From the IMG/VR virus record IMGVR_UViG_3300042332_001447, positions 31,774-95,773 of that record: a DNA stretch of 64,000 nucleotides; one strand, given 5' to 3'. The position numbers and the translations under genes are program-made. The stretch is from a virus. Positions 52,661 to 60,796 of the stretch are shown in pieces (the stretch's first letter is position 1; every line of letters starts with the position of its first letter). The notes beneath the pieces are model-generated. The model ran no database searches and had not been told where the DNA came from. It was given only the letters and a program-made list of their open reading frames with translations.

Positions 52661-53377
52661 TCAGATCTCTTCTACTTCTTCTTCAATCTCCTCGACTTTG
52701 GTAGTATTTTCGCCGTAACAAAGCTTTTCTTGTAATGTTTTTTCAAGCTCTGGCATTATCTTCTCCCAGAACGCTGGATCTTTTTCTAGATCTTTTCTAT
52801 ACCCTAGGCTCTCACCTTTATACATTACAGTTCTACCTGGTTTTTCTATAACACTAAACGCTTCTGCAATTTCAAATAACCCGGCATGCTTATCTAGACC
52901 AGATTTAAAATTAAGATATAACTCTGTCTTGAGATAAGAAGGAACGAACCGGTTTTTAACCGTAAGAGCTCCTAGAGTTACACCTGAAACGTTATGTGCA
53001 ATAGCGATAGATTGTTCGTCTGGATTGTCACTAGCTTTTTCGTTCTTAGTGCTAAGCTGCACTAAGACTGAAGCAAGATATATTGGTCCTTTTCCACCGC
53101 TTTGTGTTTTAACTAAAGTAGGAAACATCTCCATACCCTCGTAAATATGGTTACTAAAGAGAATAGGTACCTTAGCCTTGGCTGCCTTGTAAGTAAGTGT
53201 ACGCATCATTGATTTACAGTTATGTGAAACAATACTGCTATCCGTAATACAGAACGTACTATCATCTTCTACACTAATATCAATTAGATCTTCATCAATA
53301 TCAATTTCACTGATATCGTTTATGGTAAGGTACTCGTAATTATCTTCCGCAAAAATAAATTCGTTGTTTGGATTCAT
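52661..53377 (-). CDS. uvsX: Recombinase UvsX, C-terminal gene: split intein C-part plus UvsX end
   Basis: A 238-residue product. Residues 1-53 are the split intein C-part (DEDLIDISVEDDSTFCITDSSIVSHN), and Cys54 is +1. Residues 54-238 are the second half of the RecA-like recombinase (CKSMMRTLTYKAAKAKVPILFSNHIYE, GGKGPIYLASVLVQL, FVPSYLKTELYLNF) with an acidic tail (KVEEIEEEVEEI), as in T4 UvsX. Spliced UvsX would be 371 aa (T4: 391). It has its own promoter-like sequence, because a terminator separates it from the N-gene. Confidence 0.9.
   Translation of the reverse strand: MNPNNEFIFAEDNYEYLTINDISEIDIDEDLIDISVEDDSTFCITDSSIVSHNCKSMMRTLTYKAAKAKVPILFSNHIYEGMEMFPTLVKTQSGGKGPIYLASVLVQLSTKNEKASDNPDEQSIAIAHNVSGVTLGALTVKNRFVPSYLKTELYLNFKSGLDKHAGLFEIAEAFSVIEKPGRTVMYKGESLGYRKDLEKDPAFWEKIMPELEKTLQEKLCYGENTTKVEEIEEEVEEI
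53219..53377 (-). other. Split intein, C-terminal part (UvsX), 53 residues
   Basis: Blocks F and G (LIDISVEDDSTFCITDSSIVSHN) end directly before Cys54. The first 25 residues are an acidic, Tyr/Asn-rich extension that could pair with the basic N-part. Confidence 0.87.
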
Positions 53378-53456
53378 CGTTTAGAATTGTAGTATAAACT
53401 TCATAAAAATCCATAAATGTTTTTATTGGATGTTTAAGAAATGTTTCCATTCATAT

Positions 53457-53484
53457 ATTATATTTATCAAAACATACATACCAA
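53457..53484 (-). promoter_or_regulatory. Candidate promoter for the UvsX C-terminal gene
   Basis: On the minus strand, TTGGTA (53479-53484) and TATAAT (53457-53462) are 16 bases apart, between the terminator and the ATG at 53377. The leader would be about 75 bases and contains a short 24-codon frame in another register. Confidence 0.4.
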
Positions 53485-53508
53485 AACGTTAAAAATAATA
53501 CCAACAAA

Positions 53509-53540
53509 AAACCGGTTGATTTTTAAAAATCAACCGGTTT
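53509..53540. terminator. Strong hairpin terminator between the UvsX halves
   Basis: A 32-base perfect inverted repeat (arm AAACCGGTTGATTTTT). On the minus strand it is followed by a T-run and GTTGG, as in a factor-independent terminator placed just after the UvsX N-gene. It could also work on the other strand. Confidence 0.8.
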
Positions 53541-53560
53541 AAGTATCAGGATGGTGAGGT

Positions 53561-54397
53561 TTAATTACTCAATTTAACAAGTTTATCTGATGGTTTAATA
53601 TGTTGAGCAACTACATATTGTAGTTGCTTGTTACGCTGAACAAGCATTTTATGATTCTTAGACATAACGATTTGCATACCGTTAACAGTTAGTTTTATAG
53701 CTTTACTATGTTTCGTCTTCCACTTATCTGTTACAGTCTTGTATCTACCAAGATGTGTTAATACTTTATCCCCTGTATTTACGTCTGCAATTCTCTTCAT
53801 ACCGCTTTCGGTTTGCACTAATGTATCCGGGTGCAAGCATGCTTTAGCGCGCTGCCCAACATCTGCTGCATCCTTACCGGCTGATGCATCTCTAACCTCT
53901 TTTGCACTTGCTAGATTACCGAGCGAGTCAATAGCTACAATAAATTTAAGATCAGGGTTTGTTTCTCTCGCTTTAATTACGTTATCAAGGAACACGCACA
54001 TCTGGTTACGGCAATCTTCAATAGTCTCTACTGGATAGTACTTAACTCTCGACGTATCCATTCCTGCTCCTTGTGCGCTTTTCTTATCTACTGCTACCTC
54101 AGAATCCCAAATAACAGGTATATAACCTATCTTCTGAGCGTTAGCCATAATCTTATTCATGATAAGAGTCTTACCAGCCATACTCGGTCCAGCGAACCCT
54201 GTAATACGACCAGAAGGAATACCTTTATAGAGAGATCCTGAAATAATTGCATTTAATGCGTAAGAGCTAGTGTCAATCCATTCATCTGCTGTAGAGAGTG
54301 TTGCAGCATCAAGTACTGCTGCGTCTGGATTGAGATCGTCTACAGATTTAAAAATATCTTTAAGACCGGATAGTTCGTTTTTTGTTTTTGGTGCCAT
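53561..54397 (-). CDS. uvsX: Recombinase UvsX, N-terminal gene: RecA core plus split intein N-part
   Basis: A 278-residue product. Residues 1-186 are the first half of UvsX: RITGFAGPSMAGKT with Walker A at 70-77, VIWDSEVAVDK, IVAIDSLGNLASAKEV (Walker B and loop 1), and DVGQRAKA. Residues 187-278 are the split intein N-part (CLHPDTLVQTESGMKR; block B IVMSKNHKMLV). UvsX makes the presynaptic filament for strand invasion and recombination-primed replication. The split lies within the loop 1 to loop 2 region, so the halves cannot work separately. Confidence 0.92.
   Translation of the reverse strand: MAPKTKNELSGLKDIFKSVDDLNPDAAVLDAATLSTADEWIDTSSYALNAIISGSLYKGIPSGRITGFAGPSMAGKTLIMNKIMANAQKIGYIPVIWDSEVAVDKKSAQGAGMDTSRVKYYPVETIEDCRNQMCVFLDNVIKARETNPDLKFIVAIDSLGNLASAKEVRDASAGKDAADVGQRAKACLHPDTLVQTESGMKRIADVNTGDKVLTHLGRYKTVTDKWKTKHSKAIKLTVNGMQIVMSKNHKMLVQRNKQLQYVVAQHIKPSDKLVKLSN
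53564..53839 (-). other. Split intein, N-terminal part (UvsX), 92 residues
   Basis: Runs from Cys187 to the last codon. Blocks A and B are both present, with a basic body (KWKTKHSKAIKL) complementary in charge to the acidic C-part extension. Confidence 0.88.
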
Positions 54398-54433
54398 ACG
54401 TATATAATATACTATCTAATAAAAATCTCAACA

Positions 54434-54462
54434 AAAAAGCCGAGCTTTTAGCTCGGCTTTTT
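54434..54462. terminator. Bidirectional hairpin terminator
   Basis: AAGCCGAGC-TTTTA-GCTCGGCTT with A-run on one side and T-run on the other. On the minus strand it ends the transcript of the 119-aa gene just before UvsX. The 39 bases left before the UvsX ATG must hold its promoter, or read-through supplies it. Confidence 0.85.
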
Positions 54463-54488
54463 TGATCCACGGCATCTATACAAATGTT

Positions 54489-54848
54489 TTATTCGTCATC
54501 AAAAAGTTTAATGACAGCTGGTTGTTCAGGTTGCTGAACAGGTGCTACAGGCGCAAAAAGCTGTTGATATTGAGCATTAAGCTTAAAATCAAACAAGACA
54601 TCTTTACACTGAGTAATTTTATCTTTATTATAAAGCCAAATAGTTGATTCGTTTTTATCAGCTAAAAATTCTTTAAAAAACAAAGGTAGAATTTGTAGCT
54701 GTAGACCGTTTTGCTGTTGAGAGACAGCAACAACTGCTGGGTTCTTAATCGCTAAGTGAGTGTTAGTTGTGTCACCGATAACTAGTTCTCCTAGTACAGT
54801 ACGACCTACTGCATCAAGGAATGTGATAAGGTTATTTTCTTGTTTCAT
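54489..54848 (-). CDS. Protein of unknown function (119 aa)
   Basis: A 119-residue protein. Residues 1-90 look like a small beta-barrel (FLDAVGRTVLGELVIGDTTNTHLAIKNPAVVAV, then IWLYNKDKI) of the Sm/LSm-like kind. The C-terminus is Gln/Pro-rich and ends acidic (VIKLFDDE), a tail type common in ssDNA- or clamp-binding partners. It is followed by a strong terminator. Function not known to me. Confidence 0.55.
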   Translation of the reverse strand: MKQENNLITFLDAVGRTVLGELVIGDTTNTHLAIKNPAVVAVSQQQNGLQLQILPLFFKEFLADKNESTIWLYNKDKITQCKDVLFDFKLNAQYQQLFAPVAPVQQPEQPAVIKLFDDE

Positions 54849-54887
54849 GTGCTAGATAATTTATAGTTATTTTTTTAATAAATCAAC

Positions 54888-55796
54888 TTACTGTCTCGGC
54901 ATTTTAAAAAACGGCGTTTCCGGGGTTTTCAAAAATGACGGAATCATACTCTCACTACTAGCTCGTACCGGGTTAATATCCAGACTACCACGTCTCACGT
55001 AGAAGCAACCTACAAAGAGTTCTTCTGCCTCATATACTTCTTTTAAGCGAGCGTAAAAACATTCACAAATTTCTTCATGAAAATGGCACTCATTTCTAAA
55101 GCTTATAATATACTTTAAAAGGCTTTCTGGATCAATATTATGTTTTGTCGTAATACTAATATATACATCCCCAGCGTCAGGTTGATTTGTAACTCGGCAA
55201 TTCGAACGAAGCAAACTACTGCAATAGCGCTGATTAATAGCAGCCCCTATATTGTCTTCAGTATTAATAGTTTTCAACAAACTAGGTGTTTCATTATACG
55301 TTTCCGTAACAAGTTTACTATTAATTAAATCGATATTCTTAAACGTTTTAAAAAATACATCACTATCTGTAGACGGGTGTTTAGCAGCTGTAAAAATTTT
55401 AACAACCACATCTGTTTCAAGATAATCAGACAAATCTTTACTCGAGGTATTTTCAATATTTTTAATTACATCTGCTGGCGTTTTACCGAAACGCGACATA
55501 TTAAAAGAGTTAAAATATAGTTTTGCTGACTTAGATTCAACAATATATTTACTACTACATGGATACGTGATCTTAGCAATACCCGTTACTGGTAACCCAG
55601 TATCTGTTAGCGCACTAATCTCCCAGTTATTCCAAATATCAATACCGATAAAAGGTAAATTATCATCCTTAATATTGAGATACTCTCTGTTATTTGCACG
55701 CTTCTCTCTTACGAGGATACTTTTATCATACTGTTTTGGTGCATCAACTCGTTGACCTAATACTTTGCTTATTTCTGTGTTATCTAATTTACTCAT
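54888..55796 (-). CDS. queF: NADPH-dependent 7-cyano-7-deazaguanine reductase (QueF, long type)
   Basis: A 302-residue enzyme of the YqcD type (E. coli QueF is 282 aa). It reduces the nitrile of preQ0 to the aminomethyl of preQ1. Motifs: KITYPCSSKY and the QueF motif ESKSAKLYFNSFN (residues 87-99), catalytic Cys200 in RSNCRVTNQPDAGDVYI with Asp207, and FRNECHFHEEICE (233-245). The gene overlaps the kinase-like gene by 4 bases. It ends the row dpdA-like, formyltransferase, kinase-like, queF, so preQ1 is the expected intermediate for DNA modification. Confidence 0.92.
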   Translation of the reverse strand: MSKLDNTEISKVLGQRVDAPKQYDKSILVREKRANNREYLNIKDDNLPFIGIDIWNNWEISALTDTGLPVTGIAKITYPCSSKYIVESKSAKLYFNSFNMSRFGKTPADVIKNIENTSSKDLSDYLETDVVVKIFTAAKHPSTDSDVFFKTFKNIDLINSKLVTETYNETPSLLKTINTEDNIGAAINQRYCSSLLRSNCRVTNQPDAGDVYISITTKHNIDPESLLKYIISFRNECHFHEEICECFYARLKEVYEAEELFVGCFYVRRGSLDINPVRASSESMIPSFLKTPETPFFKMPRQ

Positions 55797-56311
55797 AAAT
55801 TGTTTTTAATTTGCTCAATTCTATCACTAACAGTTCCTGTTAGTCTTATAATATTAAGATTATAATCTCTAATAATATTTTCAAAATTTATATTTACCGC
55901 GTTAAAAAATTCTCTATTTACAGATCTTTCTCCGTCCTCTACAAGAGGTAATTCCGGTACAATATAAAACAAACGATCGTAGCTATATATCATAGCTTCA
56001 AACATTTTAGTAATAATACTTCTAAAAGGTAGATCTATTTTATCATAAAAATACATACTATACGCAAGACCGTCTAGTGCACTTCGATCTAGTACAACAT
56101 TATTTCCTTGATTTAGTCTCTCATAATGCTTTAACATTACATGTAACTGCGTAACAGTCGTTCCGTTTTCATTAATCGGTATACCTTGTTGTTGTAAGTT
56201 ACGTGTGAGATTAGTTAAAAATAGATAATCTTTAAAGATAGACTCGTCTTTCAGTGCGTTTACTAGTGTACTTTTACCTTGACTTGCTCCACCTGAAATT
56301 GCAATTTTCAT
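55793..56311 (-). CDS. P-loop nucleotide kinase-like protein
   Basis: A 172-residue P-loop protein (MKIAISGGASQGKST, Walker A at residues 7-15) with a lid-like and LDRSALDGLAYSMYF segment resembling AAA_28/NadR-type and deoxynucleoside-kinase-like phage proteins. It is placed between the formyltransferase and queF, overlapping queF by 4 bases. A role in nucleotide metabolism or in handling the 7-deazaguanine precursor is possible, but the substrate is unknown. Confidence 0.65.
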   Translation of the reverse strand: MKIAISGGASQGKSTLVNALKDESIFKDYLFLTNLTRNLQQQGIPINENGTTVTQLHVMLKHYERLNQGNNVVLDRSALDGLAYSMYFYDKIDLPFRSIITKMFEAMIYSYDRLFYIVPELPLVEDGERSVNREFFNAVNINFENIIRDYNLNIIRLTGTVSDRIEQIKNNL

Positions 56312-56315
56312 ATTA

Positions 56316-56852
56316 TTATTTTACCCTCTCTTTTAAAAAATTATACCATAAACCTGAAGCTTTTTTATGTGTTAATGCAATAAGAGTATCTAAGTTTAGT
56401 CCTCGAACGTTAAAGTTTTCCTCTAAAAGAATTTCTCCGCTATCTAATTCTGCTGTACATCTATGTATAGTGTTACCGCCTAAAGATAGTTTCTGTTCGA
56501 ATATCTTTTTTTGAGGATCCTGACCTTTTAAAAATGGGTATGTGGTTAACGGAGCGGGGTGTAGGTTATAAATCTCATAATTTTCACAAATTGTTGCAGG
56601 TATAATACGTAGATATCCGTGTAAGGTAACGACACTACCCTCAGGTATAGCTGTTTCATATTCCTCAATATTTGGTTTTTTTGGTAAAAATAAAATTCTA
56701 TCAAAATACTCGTCAACGAGACCTTTATTAATAGTGTCTATATTATCAATTGACTTATTCGTAATAATGACATCTGGCACTCTCTTGAGAGTTTTAGATA
56801 AATTATATATCTCTGAACCTGTCTGACTAAAGAAGCAACTCCAAATTTTCAC
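56316..56852 (-). CDS. Formyltransferase, candidate dPreQ1 formyltransferase (DpdN-like)
   Basis: A 178-residue formyltransferase of the PurN/Fmt fold. Catalytic triad residues are visible: Asn96 and His98 in IYNLHPAP, His130 in NTIHRCTAELDSGEI and Asp137. The 10-formyl-THF fold region VVTLHGYLRIIP is present. In purine synthesis this fold formylates glycinamide ribotide, but no other purine gene is near. It lies between a dpdA-like gene (4-base overlap) and queF, so the better reading is formylation of preQ1 in DNA to 7-(formylamino)methyl-7-deazaguanine, the reaction predicted for DpdN. The substrate is inferred. Confidence 0.75.
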   Translation of the reverse strand: MKIWSCFFSQTGSEIYNLSKTLKRVPDVIITNKSIDNIDTINKGLVDEYFDRILFLPKKPNIEEYETAIPEGSVVTLHGYLRIIPATICENYEIYNLHPAPLTTYPFLKGQDPQKKIFEQKLSLGGNTIHRCTAELDSGEILLEENFNVRGLNLDTLIALTHKKASGLWYNFLKERVK

Positions 56853-57679
56853 TTATTAATAATCCTTTTAAACATATTGACGTTATACCACACATCCTTA
56901 ATTTGCTGTGAAGTCAAATCAGCTTCTATATACTCAACAAGCTTTTGAGACCACTTTTCGTCTAATCCATGTTCCTTATAACGCTTACCTAAAATACCAG
57001 CCACTATAGGGTTTGATGTATCAATTGTATCAATATATGTATCTAAGTCAAGATATTTGTAGAACCCGAATTCAACTGGTAAAGAGCAACCAAGGAGATG
57101 TAGTTTCTTTTTTTCTGAAAGTAAACCGTCTTCTTTAAGTCTGAAGAGAACTGCTGCTCTACCTAAAGCAAAGTTCCACCATTTATCTTCTCTTGTTTCA
57201 AAATTAATTCTCTTAGCATACTCTTTACAATCATCGCTAAGATAATAACTGTAGTCAAACGAAATAGCTATCTTATTAACTGCTTCACTGTTTAAAAAAT
57301 ATAAATAAAGATCTCTAATTTCTTCATACGATTTACCCTGGACAACAGCTATACGTTTACCGGGTAAATTATTATATTTTGCTAAGAAACTGTCAAAGTT
57401 TGCTTTTGTTTTTTCAGCTTCTTCTAATACGTCTGGTATAATATACTCTGTGGGGGTTAAATCGTTAATCCATTTTGCAAACTCATCAGGATCGTAAGAC
57501 TCTCCAAGTTCAAAAATACTATTATCTAACAGTACGTGTCTGCCTGAATTAACAGCATTAAAATAATGCTCTCTGTATTTTTCATACAGAGGTAGCAAAT
57601 GTACAAGGCAGTATTCGTAATCGCAAAAAGTGTGTGATATATCGAGAAGAGATATAGGGGTTTCGTGAGAAATTCGCAT
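56849..57679 (-). CDS. dpdA: 7-deazaguanine DNA transglycosylase, DpdA-like
   Basis: A 276-residue TIM-barrel protein of the TGT/DpdA kind, which swaps guanine in DNA for a 7-deazaguanine base. Segments: LLDNSIFELGE (51-60), EYIIPDVLEEA (78-88), RIAVVQGKSYEEI (109-121), KIAISFDY (136-143), LHLLGCSLPVEF (193-204) and IDTIDTSNPIVAG (216-228), where an Asp may be the nucleophile. I chose ATG 57679, since the longer frame overlaps the polymerase end by 80 bases. It is 16 bases after the polymerase gene and overlaps the formyltransferase start. Short for bacterial TGT, normal for phage DpdA2-type proteins. Confidence 0.75.
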   Translation of the reverse strand: MRISHETPISLLDISHTFCDYEYCLVHLLPLYEKYREHYFNAVNSGRHVLLDNSIFELGESYDPDEFAKWINDLTPTEYIIPDVLEEAEKTKANFDSFLAKYNNLPGKRIAVVQGKSYEEIRDLYLYFLNSEAVNKIAISFDYSYYLSDDCKEYAKRINFETREDKWWNFALGRAAVLFRLKEDGLLSEKKKLHLLGCSLPVEFGFYKYLDLDTYIDTIDTSNPIVAGILGKRYKEHGLDEKWSQKLVEYIEADLTSQQIKDVWYNVNMFKRIINK

Positions 57680-57695
57680 AAAGCAATATAATAAA

Positions 57696-60600
57696 TTACA
57701 TTCCAAATAAGTCAAATAAATCTGTCTGTACTTCTCTAGAAAAATTAGGCATTCTCCATTCAATCGCTTCGTAAACACTTTCTACTGGAGCAGCTACTAT
57801 TTTTTCAAACATCTTATCATAATCAATTTTTATAAGATCTCTAAATTCTTTTGGATACTCTGCTACGAAAGCTACTGCATCAAGGTTGTGCGCATTCTTT
57901 ACAGCGTAAAAATACTTTATTTTTTGACCGGAGTTAATTTTTTCATACTTACTTTGTAAGTTGTATTTTTCAAGTAGGAGATTGTATGCAATAGCTGCCT
58001 TTACGTGACAAGGTGTACCTTTTTCAAATTTACTCAATGAAGCAGTTTTACTGTATTTTTCATAATCTTTTACAGCTCTACGAAACGAAGCATCTTGTAT
58101 ATCGAGATGCTTAAACTCCTCGTAAGCTTCTCTAAAGATTGCATTGGTCTGTTTTACATCTTTTGTTAGAAACGCTGTCTCAACAGTCTTTTTAATAAGT
58201 TCTTTTACTTTTTTTGGAGTTGTCGATCTTGCTATCTCCACTCCTACGTATTTAAACTTATTAACTGCTATACCTTCATCATCTAGTACTTGAATAATAT
58301 AGCGCTTTTTCATTAAAAACGCTCCTACTCCTGCTATTGCTTCTCTTTTAAATTCAAATCTCGGATCTATAGAGTTGAGCTCTTCTCTAGCCCATTTAAG
58401 AATCTCTGTATTAACAACCCTATCCAAATCATCCACTACTTCGTGCGCCTCTTTTGATACTACACTAGTCTCGTCTGTTAATTTAATACCGAGTTTTTTG
58501 AGTATAGGGGTAATTGTGATATAACAGGAATTGTGTACAAGTATGTCGTTTGCAAAAAATGTATGCTCTGTTTCGTCTTGCATCTCTAAATCATAAACAT
58601 ACTCATCTTCAAACTCCCCTATGTATTCTACTACAGTAATATCAGTTATTTCGTATTGCTTATTGTCGCATGTATTTTCCCTAACAACTATCATCTTGTC
58701 CGTCTTAATATTAATATCTTTAGGGGACACTCTTATTAGCTTACTGTCTCTAATTACCATACAACCGTGATCCTCGGTCATAATCACCTCTTTACCGTCA
58801 ACCACTATTCTATATTTCTTTTTAGATACTTTATGTCTTATTATATTTTTCACTCTACCTTGAACAACCTGCTCTGTTACTGAATTGTATGTTAATGCTC
58901 GGACATTATTATCTTGAACGTCTATGATTTCGTGTCCATGGTGAGTTATGTTTTTTCTATTATCTTTATAGTTTTCGTATAAAATTTCTATAGATATCTG
59001 GCCTTGATTTGTTCTTATAAGAGTTTCACCAACTACAGAATCGGTATCTCCGTATACGACAACATCTTCCGCTATACCATATTTATTAATAGCATATTGT
59101 CTAAGAATGTCAGATCCAGCTCTTGCAACTGCTTGTCCTGTGAGAGTAATAGATGAGGCATTATCAATATCCATAAACGGCGAATGCTTGTTTCCGAATA
59201 CCCCGAAAATCGAGTTAAGTAGAATCTTTAACGTGTACTGAAGTGTATCGTAATAGATAATAGAATCCTGTGTCTCTTTATCTTTTTTCTTTGAAAGCTC
59301 AAGCTCTTTCATCTTCTTTTTTGCTTCAACTCTCTCCGTATAGATCTTATTAATCAAGTTCGGGCAAACCCCTTTAAACTTCTGTGAATATAATACTCCA
59401 GCTTTAGAAACCGCAATTTTTTCTTTTTTTATAAATTCTTTAAACTTCTCTGTGCTAATACCCGAAACTTTACCGTTAACAAGCTTTATTTCAATTTTTT
59501 CGTCTTTCTCGTAATCACCTGTAACTATCTTTCCAAGCTTTGTCTCTGATGAGATGTTAAGCGTAATAATAACGTTAGGGTATAGTGAGTTTACGTCAAA
59601 GCTTACAATGCTCTCGTGTAAACCTCTGACCGGGTCTCTTACAAAGCCACCGGCTAGTGGGTCTCTAATCTCATCATTAATAAATGTAGGTATTACATAT
59701 TCTTGTTCGCTTGCTTGCAATGACATTGCACCAGTTACAATAGCGATCTTACCTAAAGCTGATTCAAAATTCGTACATCCTTTATATGCCAATAATCTAA
59801 CAATGTTGAGGTAGTTTAATTTCTCATCAAGTTTAATAAGAAGATTTACGTCTTGTATGTTGTAGTCTACAAAATTCTCCCAATCTGTTTCAGCTAAATT
59901 TGAAAGATTGGTGGCGTTAATTGCTAGTTTTCCTTCCTTAAGCTCATACTCAGAAATGTAGTTAAGAGAATATGATTCTCTATCTCCTTTTGAGAATTTT
60001 TTATATAACTCCATATAATCGATACAGCTAATACCGTGTATATTCCACTTACCCGTCTCTTGCCCGAATTCGTTTCTAAACTCTCTATAATGTAATTTTT
60101 TTAGAGGTGATAGCTGATTAATAAAATCATCATTTAATAATTTTCTACCTCTATTGATAATATACGGTATGTCAAAGTTGTTTGAATTCCACCCGACAAA
60201 TACATCTGGTGGATCAGCTTTCCAAAAATTCATGAATTTTTCAAAGAGTTCACTTTCAGAATTACATCTATGATATCTAACGTTAGAGGATTTAGGTGTA
60301 TATTCTTTCTCGACACCCCATGTATCAATCTGATTGTTTAGAGAGTTATAAACCGTTATAAGAATAACGGGGTCCTTAGCTTCCTTAGGAACGGGAAATG
60401 AGGTTGGTGAAAAAGTTTCAATGTCAAAATAGTATACCTTTAAAGGAAACTTACTAAAATCTTTACTATGTACAGTGTCTCTGTACATGTCAATTAAAAA
60501 TTGTTGATCTGGTGGTAAATTTCCGAAAAAACGTTTTCTGCTAGAATCTTTTACAAACTTACTACGCTCAAAGCTATTTCTAAAGACATGCTTCTTAAGA

Positions 60601-60758
60601 GGGGTTTTAAAAATAGATGTGGCATCTTTACCTCTTTCATCTTCTGTATACAAATACGGAGAAAAAGGCATTTCAGTATCAATTCTTACACCTTCTTCAG
60701 ACCACGTACGTAGAAATACAGATCCGTTAAAACTATCATAATAACAATTACGGTACAT
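57696..60758 (-). CDS. 43: B-family DNA polymerase gp43 with a mini-intein
   Basis: A 1020-residue precursor; 850 aa after splicing (T4 gp43 is 898). The 3'-5' exonuclease has YYFDIETF (109-116), VGWNSNNFDIPYI and DYNIQDV (298-304). Polymerase motif A is SFDVNSLYPNVI (386-397), motif B KILLNSIFGVFGN (511-523) and motif C YGDTDS, interrupted by the intein. The C-terminus QTDLFDLFGM is a clamp-binding peptide. The intein (574-743) splits the motif C aspartates from the following CYI strand, so the enzyme is inactive until splicing. The gene starts a row with the DNA-modification genes. Confidence 0.95.
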   Translation of the reverse strand: MYRNCYYDSFNGSVFLRTWSEEGVRIDTEMPFSPYLYTEDERGKDATSIFKTPLKKHVFRNSFERSKFVKDSSRKRFFGNLPPDQQFLIDMYRDTVHSKDFSKFPLKVYYFDIETFSPTSFPVPKEAKDPVILITVYNSLNNQIDTWGVEKEYTPKSSNVRYHRCNSESELFEKFMNFWKADPPDVFVGWNSNNFDIPYIINRGRKLLNDDFINQLSPLKKLHYREFRNEFGQETGKWNIHGISCIDYMELYKKFSKGDRESYSLNYISEYELKEGKLAINATNLSNLAETDWENFVDYNIQDVNLLIKLDEKLNYLNIVRLLAYKGCTNFESALGKIAIVTGAMSLQASEQEYVIPTFINDEIRDPLAGGFVRDPVRGLHESIVSFDVNSLYPNVIITLNISSETKLGKIVTGDYEKDEKIEIKLVNGKVSGISTEKFKEFIKKEKIAVSKAGVLYSQKFKGVCPNLINKIYTERVEAKKKMKELELSKKKDKETQDSIIYYDTLQYTLKILLNSIFGVFGNKHSPFMDIDNASSITLTGQAVARAGSDILRQYAINKYGIAEDVVVYGDTDSVVGETLIRTNQGQISIEILYENYKDNRKNITHHGHEIIDVQDNNVRALTYNSVTEQVVQGRVKNIIRHKVSKKKYRIVVDGKEVIMTEDHGCMVIRDSKLIRVSPKDINIKTDKMIVVRENTCDNKQYEITDITVVEYIGEFEDEYVYDLEMQDETEHTFFANDILVHNSCYITITPILKKLGIKLTDETSVVSKEAHEVVDDLDRVVNTEILKWAREELNSIDPRFEFKREAIAGVGAFLMKKRYIIQVLDDEGIAVNKFKYVGVEIARSTTPKKVKELIKKTVETAFLTKDVKQTNAIFREAYEEFKHLDIQDASFRRAVKDYEKYSKTASLSKFEKGTPCHVKAAIAYNLLLEKYNLQSKYEKINSGQKIKYFYAVKNAHNLDAVAFVAEYPKEFRDLIKIDYDKMFEKIVAAPVESVYEAIEWRMPNFSREVQTDLFDLFGM
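58530..59039 (-). other. Mini-intein in DNA polymerase (170 residues)
   Basis: Starts at Ser574 (SVVGETLIRTNQG), has block B VIMTEDHGCMV and blocks F/G VYDLEMQDETEHTFFANDILVHN, and is followed by Ser744. It sits after YGDTD, the same site as one archaeal PolB intein family. No endonuclease motifs. The first residue is Ser, not Cys. Confidence 0.92.
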
Positions 60759-60796
60759 AATTTATACCGTATATTGTATATTAGATCTACTCTCTA

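Noticed and set aside
56316-56852. PurN for purine synthesis
   Set aside because: No other purine gene is nearby, and the gene is translationally coupled to a dpdA-like gene. Purine synthesis cannot be fully excluded without testing.
56849-57778. Longer start of the dpdA-like gene at 57778
   Set aside because: It would overlap the polymerase gene by about 80 bases, and the extra residues are an out-of-frame reading of the polymerase end. ATG 57679 is used.
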